Shown one piece after another: positions 56,906 to 64,000 of a stretch of 64,000 nucleotides of DNA (the stretch's first letter is position 1; every line of letters starts with the position of its first letter). Source of the DNA: Gloeocapsopsis dulcis. Its GTDB lineage: Bacteria > Cyanobacteriota > Cyanobacteriia > Cyanobacteriales > Chroococcidiopsidaceae. Position numbers and translations under genes: made by a program. Location: assembly GCF_032163395.1 (NCBI RefSeq), contig NZ_CP119968.1:3560001-3624000 (forward strand), in the 5' to 3' direction. The notes beneath the pieces are model-generated. The model worked only from the letters and a program-made list of their open reading frames with translations, had not been told where the DNA came from and did not search any database.

Positions 56906-57110
56906 CTATGAACTCCTAGGTATTAACCGTTGGGAGTTTTTTATTTTTTCCAACATTTCTGAATCAATACCTAAACCATTAAGTTGTTCAGGAGGAAGCG
57001 ATCGCAGCTTCGAGTAAAATACTTTGAGGATGCTTTTGTAAATTTTTCACAAACGTTCCGTCGGAGTTTGAAAGTTGAGTATGGTCAGTTAATGCAGACA
57101 CAGAAGTCAT
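56906..57110 (-). pseudogene. Possible frameshifted small gene
   Basis: ATG 57110 on the minus strand reads MTSVSALTDHTQLSNSDGTF then VKNLQKHPQSILLEAAIASS and stops near 56988. In the next frame the sequence continues PPEQLNGLGIDSEMLEKIKN, ending TAG 56906. Both parts look like protein, so a one-base indel in a small gene is possible. The family is unknown and the terminator of the upstream gene overlaps the end. Confidence 0.35.
56911..56948 (+). terminator. Terminator after the Bax-inhibitor gene
   Basis: AACTCCT (56911-56917) pairs with GGGAGTT (56932-56938), followed by TTTTTATTTTTT. Rho-independent type. Confidence 0.65.
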
Positions 57111-57183
57111 AATGTAACTCAAAGTAGCTCTGATACTAATTTTACAATTAGATTGAGATAGAGATTCATTTAATGAGGAACTT

Positions 57184-57756
57184 ATGCTCACTAGCCAGTA
57201 CGAATACTATCTTTCTCCTGAAGACTATCTAGAAGCGGAGAAAACAAGTCAAATTAAACATGAATACATTGATGGACAAGTGTATGCAATGGCAGGAGCC
57301 AGCGACGCTCATGTCACTATAACAGGAAACCTTTTTGTTCTGCTACGCAACCATCTTCGAGGTAGCGGATGTCGTGTCTACATGGCAGAGATGAAAGCAC
57401 GGATCGAAGCTATCAATCGTTATTACTATCCTGATGTTATGGTAACTTGCGATCTTCGAGATAAAGAATCTGATTATTTTAAGTCGTATCCTTGCTTAAT
57501 TGTAGAAGTCCTTTCTGAAAGTACGGAAGCTTTTGACCGAGGTAAAAAGTTTAGTGATTACCGCCACTTAGATTCATTTCAAGAATATATACTGATTTCA
57601 CAAGACACAATGAATGTAGAGTGTTTTCGTCGTAATGAAAAAGGGCGTTGGGAACTTTATCCTTATGAACAAGGGCAAGAAATACATTTAGCTAGCGTTA
57701 ATTTTCACTGTCCCATCACAGCAATCTATGAAGATGTAGCAATAATGCAATCTTAA
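57184..57756 (+). CDS. Uma2 (DUF820) family putative endonuclease
   Basis: This 190-residue, single-domain protein of the compact cyanobacterial type starts SPEDYLEAEKTSQIKHEYID then GQVYAMAGASDAHVTITGNL, with active-site YYPDVMVTCD and CLIVEVLSESTEAFDRGKKF (Asp and Glu plus Lys). Tail: YILISQDTMNVECFRR. All catalytic residues of the PD-(D/E)XK-like site are kept. ATG 57184 follows GAGGAAC. Role not established. Confidence 0.92.
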   Translation: MLTSQYEYYLSPEDYLEAEKTSQIKHEYIDGQVYAMAGASDAHVTITGNLFVLLRNHLRGSGCRVYMAEMKARIEAINRYYYPDVMVTCDLRDKESDYFKSYPCLIVEVLSESTEAFDRGKKFSDYRHLDSFQEYILISQDTMNVECFRRNEKGRWELYPYEQGQEIHLASVNFHCPITAIYEDVAIMQS

Positions 57757-57778
57757 ATTAGTAATCTTATATTATCTA

Positions 57779-59401
57779 CTAAACTATTTTCTGACGCGAA
57801 CCACCTATATAGGTATTAAGGAATTGAATAATTTTGTATGCTAACTGATTAAAAAAATGCTCAGTTAATGTATCTTCTCCGCCCCAAATAGGGATTTTTT
57901 CTCCAAGTTGGGTAAAAGTATCATAAACAATAAATTGCGCGATTTTACCACGCTTACCAGCCGTTGAGTAAACAAGTTGACACGGATAAGCAACAGTACC
58001 AACGAAGGGAATTAAGCCAACTAGGAAAGCAATCCACGGTATTTCTTGCCCTGTAGTAATGGCTTGAATACATTTATAACCTGTGTAAATCGATCTAAAA
58101 ATAGGTCCATCGACGACAAACAAAAGTCCAAAGCCTACTTCATCAATGATACCGATCGCATAAAGTAAGGGCAGCACAATAAACTCTAATGATTGAATGA
58201 TTATTTTGAGTGCTACATGAATACTAAAGTCAACCAAGTAACCACTCCCGTGTTCTTGATCTAAACGCAATCGCAAAAATTCAGCTTCTTCAGGAATTAA
58301 TTGGGTTCGATCTTCCCAGTCGTCAATGCGATCTCTAATCAAATCTCTTGTAAACTGCAATCGATAACGTTGCAAAATTAGTATCTTCCAAACCCGCACG
58401 AAGAAAGTTCGGTATTGAATTTTTTTTAATTTGTCGATGATTTTAAGAGGCAACTCAACTACAAACCGTAAGATTTTCTGCCAAGCTCTTACTAATTCTC
58501 GTAAGTACCATCGGAAAATATGACTAGAATACCATTCGGATTGTTGCTGATTAATTTTACCTTTTTTAAGTTGGTACTGAATACTCCGTTGAACTCGATT
58601 GAGAGATTTCCATTTACTTTGATGTTGTTCTAAATATTGAACATCTGTTGCGATCGCATCCCTTTTATCTTTACCTAACTTCTCTGTTATTTCTGTGTTA
58701 TATTTCTCTAGATATTTTTTTAAAGTCTCAACATCTACATCATCAAATAAAGGTTGCCCATGCTTAATCGACATGGGAATATAATATGAAAAAAGCTTTA
58801 AGATATTTAATGGCGCAAGTGCAGGAACACCTGATTCTAAATCAATCCAAGCATAGTAATAATTGAATTTACCGTTTGTATCATTATGTTCTACATTTGT
58901 TAGTAAAAAGTTATTTAACGCAACTGGATTTCCCTTTCCTGCTTGCCAAACCAAACCATCAAATCCTGCTTCAATTAATTTTTTTTGCAGGGGCAGCATT
59001 ATTTGATGAACTAAATCAGGCAATTCTCGTTTTCGTAGTCGAGTAAACGGCTGACATAGTGAAACACCTCTACCGTCAACGAATTCTGTATCAATTTGAT
59101 AAGCTTTTTGCTCTTGATTCCAATCAGTGGCGATCGCATCTGCGACTTTCAGTTGTGAATTGAACCAATACTCAACTAAAACACCTAAAATCTTTCTCCG
59201 GTAGTACGCACACTGAATAATATCTTCATCCCAAATATAAGGGTTGGGCGCTCCTAAAAAAATATAGTGAACTAACTTAGTTAGCTTGTCACCTGCAAAT
59301 ATCTTTCTAGCAATGCTTTCATCCTGATTCTCAATTAAAAAGACTTGTCCCGATCTTCCTGCACCAAGAAATTGGTTTTCTGTTGTTCCTACCTCTCTCA
59401 T
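57779..59401 (-). CDS. Kinase-like membrane protein of unknown function
   Basis: This 540-residue protein has an N-terminal kinase-like fold: Gly loop FLGAGRSGQVFLI (G13, G15, G18) and Lys33 in SIARKIFAG. It has no HRD loop, but GKGNPVALNNFLL (N158, N163, N164) is followed by YYYAWIDLESGVPA, where D187-E189 would replace DFG. Residues 240-380 are basic helices (KILRFVVELPLKIIDKLKKI). Residues about 395-480 hold three to four membrane segments (FSIHVALKIIIQSLEFIVLP, WIAFLVGLIPFVGTV), and the tail is soluble. The loop order resembles UbiB/RIO-like atypical kinases. It stands alone. Phosphotransfer is inferred only; a pseudokinase is possible. Confidence 0.6.
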   Translation of the reverse strand: MREVGTTENQFLGAGRSGQVFLIENQDESIARKIFAGDKLTKLVHYIFLGAPNPYIWDEDIIQCAYYRRKILGVLVEYWFNSQLKVADAIATDWNQEQKAYQIDTEFVDGRGVSLCQPFTRLRKRELPDLVHQIMLPLQKKLIEAGFDGLVWQAGKGNPVALNNFLLTNVEHNDTNGKFNYYYAWIDLESGVPALAPLNILKLFSYYIPMSIKHGQPLFDDVDVETLKKYLEKYNTEITEKLGKDKRDAIATDVQYLEQHQSKWKSLNRVQRSIQYQLKKGKINQQQSEWYSSHIFRWYLRELVRAWQKILRFVVELPLKIIDKLKKIQYRTFFVRVWKILILQRYRLQFTRDLIRDRIDDWEDRTQLIPEEAEFLRLRLDQEHGSGYLVDFSIHVALKIIIQSLEFIVLPLLYAIGIIDEVGFGLLFVVDGPIFRSIYTGYKCIQAITTGQEIPWIAFLVGLIPFVGTVAYPCQLVYSTAGKRGKIAQFIVYDTFTQLGEKIPIWGGEDTLTEHFFNQLAYKIIQFLNTYIGGSRQKIV

Positions 59402-59541
59402 CTAATGAATCTCTCTATAGGCGTATACCCTGTGAGCAATCTAAAATGGCGATCGCACAGGTTGTAGGTATAAATATGAACAGAATTATTGTTATTTTAG
59501 TGAATTCTTACAGGGTACACGTCTTCTGGACTTGCTAGCAT

Positions 59542-60267
59542 CTAACCTGAGAATAATCTGCGATCTGCTACTGAAGGATCGTCGTCTGATTTCAGTTCCC
59601 TTAACAATTGTTCCAGTCGATAAGCTTGATCGAGGCGATTTTGGGTTTTAAAGATACTCAAAGCTTTTTCTAAAGATGCCAAAGCCTCATCGCGTCTCCC
59701 TTGTTGCCAAAGTGCTTGTCCTAAATGTGTTAAAGCTTCACCATATTCAGGATTAATCTTTAGTGCTTTTTGATACTCAGTTATTGCTTCTTGCCATCTC
59801 CTTTGACGTGCCAGAACCATACCGATCGCATTATAAGCTAAGGCATAGCGCGAATTATGTTCAATTGCTTGTTGATAGGCAGCGATCGCTTCTTCAGCTT
59901 TTTCTTGACGAAACAGTACGTTTCCTAGCTTGTAGTGTGCTACAGCATACTTTGGATATCTTTTAATTAACTTACGTAAAATTTCCTCAGCTTCGGTAAA
60001 TTTTTCCTGGTCGTATAAAGCATCAGCTGCTTGAATGAACCGAGTTCGTTCCTCATCTCTGTTTTCCCCCATCTGCGCGAGTTGGAATTCTTGCTGACGA
60101 GGAAATGCTGGGTGGGGCGAGATTGTATTGCGATTGTGAGGATTATTACTTATAACGTGTGTTTTGGCTAGTACTATGGGAGATGTGCTAATCACTGTTA
60201 CACAGCCTAATGCCAAGTAACCCAAAGGTTTAATCAATCCGAATTTAAGTTTACTTTTCAGGTTCAT
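59542..60267 (-). CDS. Exported tetratricopeptide repeat protein
   Basis: This 241-residue protein has a basic N-terminus and signal segment (GYLALGCVTVISTSPIVLAK). After a Gln/Asn-rich linker come four TPR units with the usual W/L/G-Y/A-F-A-P pattern: ADALYDQEKFTEAEEILRKL, AVAHYKLGNVLFRQEKAEEA, ALAYNAIGMVLARQRRWQEA and GEALTHLGQALWQQGRRDEA. It probably acts as a protein-binding scaffold in the periplasm or thylakoid lumen. The partner is unknown. It is about 140 bases from the kinase-like gene on the same strand, possibly co-transcribed. Confidence 0.9.
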   Translation of the reverse strand: MNLKSKLKFGLIKPLGYLALGCVTVISTSPIVLAKTHVISNNPHNRNTISPHPAFPRQQEFQLAQMGENRDEERTRFIQAADALYDQEKFTEAEEILRKLIKRYPKYAVAHYKLGNVLFRQEKAEEAIAAYQQAIEHNSRYALAYNAIGMVLARQRRWQEAITEYQKALKINPEYGEALTHLGQALWQQGRRDEALASLEKALSIFKTQNRLDQAYRLEQLLRELKSDDDPSVADRRLFSG

Positions 60268-60456
60268 TGCATCAAATACCTGAATTACTCTTTATTTATC
60301 ATAGTTTTCTTCTGATTATTAGATATTTAGTGATGTATCTGCCTTAGGCGATCGCAATCTTAACTAACTTTTACAAAAACCTATTGGTTATGGTTCTCAC
60401 TCAGATATATGGCTAGACAGCAACTCCTTAACTACGGGCACAGTGAAGTTCTAATT
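60268..60456. other. Upstream region of the TPR gene
   Basis: No gene seen. This is the start of a decayed stretch that continues to about 61290. Confidence 0.4.
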
Positions 60457-60657
60457 TTATTGCGAACAATGTTCCAATAAACGCACTAAAAAACTCCCTA
60501 CTGCCCTATGCTGACTTATCCCCAAAGATTCAACTTTCTCAATCAAGTTCTCCCAGTCCAATTCCTCCGTATGTCTTGCCTTTAACTTATTCACAGTATC
60601 CTCAACCTAAAGAGCAAAATCTTTTTCATACATTGTTTTAGAGGTTTTTTGTGCCAT
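60457..60657 (-). pseudogene. DUF29 protein relic with in-frame TAG
   Basis: ATG 60657 reads MAQKTSKTMYEKDFAL, TAG (60609-60607), then VEDTVNKLKARHTEELDWEN, IEKVESLGISQHRAVGSFLV, RLLEHCSQ, stop 60457. This is the N-terminal half of DUF29, a cyanobacterial helical family in which the stopped position is normally Trp (FALW-VE). The C-terminal half is missing too. The protein is dead. Confidence 0.8.
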
Positions 60658-61297
60658 TAACCTTACCTCAAATAATTTTCCTTATCCTACCTAAACCGCC
60701 CCAAAACCTTTTTCAAAGCTTCATTAGTCGCTTCTGCTTCCTTCTGTGCTAAAGGGATGTAACGAACATCCTGTTTTGTGCTTTTCGGAAGTACCACCAA
60801 AGTTGTGCAGTCCACAAAACAGACTGATGATGCGACACGTAACATCAACTGATGTATGCTTGGTTAGCCAACGTTGTAGGTCATCCAAGGTGGTACAACC
60901 ATCTGCTATAGCTTTCGTTACGTGGCTGGGTAGTGTTCTACACCTGTTGAAAGACGATTAGAGCGTTAAGCCAAACTCGAAGCGATTGATGCAGGTCTAG
61001 CACACTACCCTTTCATTGTACTTTCTGACTTGACAGAGGGATCGTTTACACCATCCCCAATTCCATGTCTAAACACACGTTGTTCATCTGCATATCTTGC
61101 GCCGCCACAATTCACAGAGAAATTATCATGCATTCAAATTGAAGCCGTAAGCACTTTGTTAGGCGATCGCGTTCAGTAAAAAAGTGAAGGGATAAAGAGG
61201 CGATCGCTTCTCAAACTTGGGTATCTCTCAAGAAAAGCTACCACTGTACCTGAGCTTTTTGAGTTCATCTATTCGCTATGCCAAGGGATAGTGAATT
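60658..61297. other. Decayed stretch with unrecognised gene scraps
   Basis: Minus-strand open scraps appear in several frames: near 60687-60800 TLVVLPKSTKQDVRYIPLAQ with KEAEATNEALKKVLGRFR, and near 60850-60920 VTKAIADGCTTLDDLQRWLT. None has a start or a known family. This looks like remains of one or two small genes. HIP1 sites occur at 61160-61200. Confidence 0.4.
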
Positions 61298-61534
61298 TTA
61301 GGCAAGCGCGGGTTGAGACTCTAATTGACAGACTGGTACTTCTCGACGCGACACAATCTGTAACTCACTGGGGTAACGCGGACGCGGATCGTCTACTAAC
61401 CAAATCGGAGGCACCATCATGGCTTCATAGTAATCAATCCGATGCAAAATCCCTGGGTTGTTTTTAAGTTCTACAATCGTTCCTGGTAGATACTCAAACA
61501 TTTCATCCCAATCAATAGTTGACTCGATGTTCAT
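61298..61534 (-). CDS. Small hypothetical protein
   Basis: The protein has 78 residues from ATG 61534 (MNIESTIDWDEMFEYLPGTI). It is acidic, with many aromatics and prolines (PPIWLVDDPRPRYPSELQIV). No signal peptide or domain is recognised. It ends 22 bases after a second small gene on the same strand, so the two may be one transcript. Coding is supported by the even frame and protein-like composition; function unknown. Confidence 0.55.
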   Translation of the reverse strand: MNIESTIDWDEMFEYLPGTIVELKNNPGILHRIDYYEAMMVPPIWLVDDPRPRYPSELQIVSRREVPVCQLESQPALA

Positions 61535-61556
61535 AGCACTCAACCAATCTCATTAA

Positions 61557-61811
61557 TCAACAATAGAAGTGGCTTCTATGGAGAACAACCTCGCCATGAT
61601 CTGGCACCCAGGCACTCCAGGTATCTAGAGATTCTTGACAAAGCAACTTGGCTTCGTCAAATGCGTATTCACTAGGTAATTGCAGCAACTTAACCCAGGT
61701 ATCGCGAGTGTAAGTGATGTGGCAAACTGGTTTCCAACCTGAAGCGATCGCTCCCTCTAGCGCCGGTGCGGGGAGACAAACCAGATTAGTTGTTTGCAGG
61801 GACATGCTCAT
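61557..61811 (-). CDS. Small hypothetical protein
   Basis: The protein has 84 residues from ATG 61811 (MSMSLQTTNLVCLPAPALEG); a later ATG at 61805 is possible. The body, SEYAFDEAKLLCQESLDTWS, AWVPDHGEVVLHRSHFYC, is protein-like and resembles short cyanobacterial proteins of unknown role with a WxPDHGE motif. Paired with the following small gene 22 bases away. No function is claimed. Confidence 0.55.
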   Translation of the reverse strand: MSMSLQTTNLVCLPAPALEGAIASGWKPVCHITYTRDTWVKLLQLPSEYAFDEAKLLCQESLDTWSAWVPDHGEVVLHRSHFYC

Positions 61812-62213
61812 TCTCCGTCTCAAATCCATTACAACTGAGTGAAAACCACTTTCCTCTGTCAAACCAGGAGAAAGCAAATAAAATATTTTCTGTATTCATT
61901 TTTACAAAATAACAGTGCAATCGCTCAATTACTCATATAAATTAACAAATCCTGACATAACTGATTCTGATGCTGTGCAAAATTTCGGTTATTCTGCATT
62001 TCGTAGAAGCGATTATTTGGACGGACAGATATCATTCTGCCTCCTGCTCTCAAGGCTCCAGGCAGAATACTTCAAGGGATTTGGTGTTGTTTCAGGCGAT
62101 CAGGCTTGTTGTGGCGCATCGAGACTTATTTTTCTGGTTTACAGAATTTTATGGAAGTCTTTGTTATAGCGATCGTTCTTTAGAATAGGAGGCAGCGATT
62201 ATAAAGCAATAGT
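61812..62213. other. Intergenic region with a hairpin
   Basis: Gap of 402 bases. ATTCTGCCT (near 62033) and AGGCAGAAT (near 62063) form a nine-pair inverted repeat with a long loop. A plus-strand open frame (61915-62169) has no protein character and was not accepted. Confidence 0.4.
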
Positions 62214-63167
62214 TTAAGGTGTGTTGACAAGGTATTTAAATAAGTCATCAATAACTGCATTCATTGCCAAAATATCAAAAGCATACCAGTAGTCGGAATT
62301 GACGAGATAAACTCGATTTTGTTGAACTACTTTTAGTTGCTGCCATAAAGGAGATTGTTGTAACTTTTCTAAAGCTTCTTTACCCGCTTCTTCACCTCTA
62401 TATGAAAGAAACAAAACATCGCCATCAATATCAGATAAATTTTCATAAGAAATGTTGGCTTGCGTGAAGAAATCTCCGTTTTGTGCAGGTGGGCGTTGTA
62501 ATCCAATGTCATTCAACACTATACTAGTAGGATGTTGTTTTCCGTAGATGAATATTTCAAAAGTGGGATCTACAGTGGCAACGGATACCTGCATTTGCAG
62601 ACGGCGATCGCCTATTGCTTGTTTAAGTTGTTCGATTCGCTGCCAGTAGTCATTAATTAACTTTTTGCTTTCCTGTTCCTTGTCGAGGATCTTCGCAAGA
62701 TCTTCCAAAGTTTTTTGCCAAGAAGTTGGTGGAGTTGGATGATACAGTGCAACTGTGGGTGCAATATTGGATAGTTGCGTGTAGATATTCTGTAATCGAG
62801 TATTTGACAAAATTAAATCAGGTTTCAGTAACAGAAGCCTCTCTAGATTTGGCTCAAATCCCATATTTTCAACTCCATCTGCTTTACCTTGAAGGTGTTC
62901 TGGAAAAGGTTCTCCTGGAATCCATGTAGATGCAATAGGTTTTATACCTAATGCCAACGTACTACTAAAAGTCCCCCCCCACAAAGTTACAACTCGCTGA
63001 GGATTATTAGGAATGCACGTTTCACCCGCTGCGTGTTGTACAACTCGACAATTTGCTAAATCCTTAGTGCTTGTAGCACTCTGGTGGATAGGGCTACAAG
63101 CCGAGACAATTGTGCAGATTAATACTCCTAAGAGAAATAGATAGATAAAGCGAAAACAAATTCTCAT
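62214..63167 (-). CDS. Iron-siderophore ABC transporter substrate-binding lipoprotein
   Basis: This 317-residue protein has a signal peptide and lipobox (LICTIVSAC-S, mature Cys near residue 24). Mature protein: RVVTLWGGTFSSTLALGIKP, PNLERLLLLKPDLILSNTRL, and the end IDGDVLFLSYRGEEAG with VYLVNSDYWYAFDILAM. It is a class III (FecB/FhuD-type) binding protein that captures ferric siderophore in the periplasm. It follows the broken TonB receptor by 14 bases on the same strand, so they were an iron-uptake operon. No permease or ATPase is in the window. A Fur box was not recognised in the part visible. Confidence 0.9.
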   Translation of the reverse strand: MRICFRFIYLFLLGVLICTIVSACSPIHQSATSTKDLANCRVVQHAAGETCIPNNPQRVVTLWGGTFSSTLALGIKPIASTWIPGEPFPEHLQGKADGVENMGFEPNLERLLLLKPDLILSNTRLQNIYTQLSNIAPTVALYHPTPPTSWQKTLEDLAKILDKEQESKKLINDYWQRIEQLKQAIGDRRLQMQVSVATVDPTFEIFIYGKQHPTSIVLNDIGLQRPPAQNGDFFTQANISYENLSDIDGDVLFLSYRGEEAGKEALEKLQQSPLWQQLKVVQQNRVYLVNSDYWYAFDILAMNAVIDDLFKYLVNTP

Positions 63168-63181
63168 ACAGTTCTACTTAC

Positions 63182-64000
63182 TCAAAACTGCCACGAAATT
63201 GTTCCTTGAACCGTGAATGGTTCACCTCGAAAAACTCTTAGACTACTAAAAGAGCCTGAAAAATAATCCACGTCAAATATGTTCTTGAAGTTGATCTGCG
63301 CCTGAAATTGTCCCTGATTGTAAAAGATTGCAGCAGTAGTTTTAGATTCTCGGTTAGTGTGACCTGATCTTGGATTAAACCCCTAGTAAGTCTGATACAG
63401 AAGTGGAGTCAAACAATTGGACAGGTAGCGTAAGAGGTGACTGCCCATACACAGGATTGAACAGATCGAGAGGTGCGGCAGTTCCACGTGAACTTTCAGA
63501 TCTAATCAAATCTATCCTAGCTAGACTAGTTCCCAATAGCAACTGATGTTCAACCGAACCAGTTGAAAAGTTCCCAACAACATCGGTGACAAAACTATAT
63601 ACATCTTGCTCATTGAACCCATCCAAATAGTAGCAATTTAGGGTTCTATTGTCGGGAGACAAATTATCGGGAAAAACGACATTTCTCCTCGTCTCGCGAT
63701 ATGTTCTCAATCCGAAGGCACTTCGCAATGACTAGTTGTCACTGAATTGATGTTCCAATTCAGCCCTAACTCTAATTCCATTCTGATCAAAGTCACTATC
63801 GGGTTCGCCAACATAGAAGTTGCGTGCGATCTTGCCATTGGGGTTGGGGAGTATTGTGCCAACTGCTGGTTGACCAGCTGCAAATACACTATTTAAACTG
63901 ATGTATTCGCCTGAAAAAGTAAGTCTTGTGCTCTCACTAATTTTCCATCCAAGGACAGGCGCGACAGAAATGTTTTGGTTTTCTACAAAGTCAATGAAAC
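63182..64000 (-). pseudogene. TonB-dependent siderophore receptor, broken and partial
   Basis: The gene enters from the right edge: beta strands ESTRLTFSGEYISLNSVF, RAELEHQFSDN, then TAG (63734-63732) where receptors of this type have Trp (NW-SLRSAFG). The same frame runs on as SLRSAFGLRTYRETRRNVVF, ending near 63375. In another frame a C-terminus follows, GFNPRSGHTNRESKTTAAIF, INFKNIFDVDYFSG, FRGEPFTVQGTISWQF-stop 63182, so the middle is deleted. The terminal Phe is the normal BAM signal. The N-terminal plug domain is outside the window. Not functional as read. Confidence 0.85.

Noticed and set aside
60746-60961. Plus-strand open frame of 71 codons
   Set aside because: The minus strand in the same place carries protein-like scraps; the plus frame has no start signal and unlikely composition.
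61915-62169. Plus-strand open frame of 84 codons
   Set aside because: No ribosome site, odd composition (Cys-rich, mixed), no family, and the second frame in the same place is equally open. Probably chance.

Overview
The window is a piece of cyanobacterial chromosome. It encodes photosystem I subunit PsaK, the oxygen-dependent Mg-protoporphyrin monomethyl ester cyclase AcsF, and the cyanobacterial alkane pair ADO plus AAR. It also has a DUF2996 protein, several Uma2 (DUF820) proteins, and very frequent GCGATCGC (HIP1) octamers. I cannot name the genus from sequence alone. No tRNA, rRNA or CRISPR array was seen. Most of the window is ordinary chromosome broken by small decay zones.

Region 1-9 kb: a GNAT acetyltransferase is followed by a redox-signalling operon, made of a response regulator fused to a thioredoxin-reductase-like flavoprotein and two cyclic-nucleotide-domain histidine kinases. 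A TetR regulator and a thioredoxin come next. Between them lie remnants of an aldo/keto reductase, an OmpR-type regulator, a GntR/MocR regulator and a branched-chain aminotransferase.

Region 9-19 kb is mostly metabolism: ilvD, a sugar ABC permease, the ado-aar-accA-SDR fatty-acid/alkane stretch, folE and trpF (convergent, with 3' ends overlapping), psaK and a site-2 protease. Region 19.8-21.2 kb is a TnpB-only IS200/IS605 element.

Region 21-36 kb holds a lipid kinase, an Ap4A phosphorylase and a copper amine oxidase split by an in-frame TAG. It continues with thrC plus a ThiS/MoaD-like sulfur carrier, DUF2996 and TM2 proteins, acsF, a predicted outer-membrane protein, a Tat-type sulfatase and groESL under a perfect CIRCE operator. 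An IS1-family element follows, next to a cut GrpB gene.

Region 36-52 kb holds an SLC13/ArsB-type permease, polA, mazEF, psiE-like and lapA-like membrane proteins, and a phosphohexomutase. It also holds a PD-(D/E)XK protein, rsmI, an SLH protein, a PfkB kinase, two Uma2 genes, cysQ and conserved cyanobacterial proteins of unknown role.

Region 52-64 kb holds a methyltransferase, pterin carbinolamine dehydratase, an S9 peptidase, a Bax-inhibitor-1 protein, another Uma2 and an unusual kinase-like membrane protein. It ends with a TPR protein, a decayed stretch with a DUF29 remnant, and an iron-siderophore binding lipoprotein beside a broken TonB-dependent receptor that runs off the window.

The strongest leads are four: the kinase-like membrane protein with a rewritten catalytic loop, the thrC-sulfur-carrier pair, the redox response-regulator operon whose reductase lacks its CxxC, and the repeated loss of genes through stop codons at conserved Trp positions.
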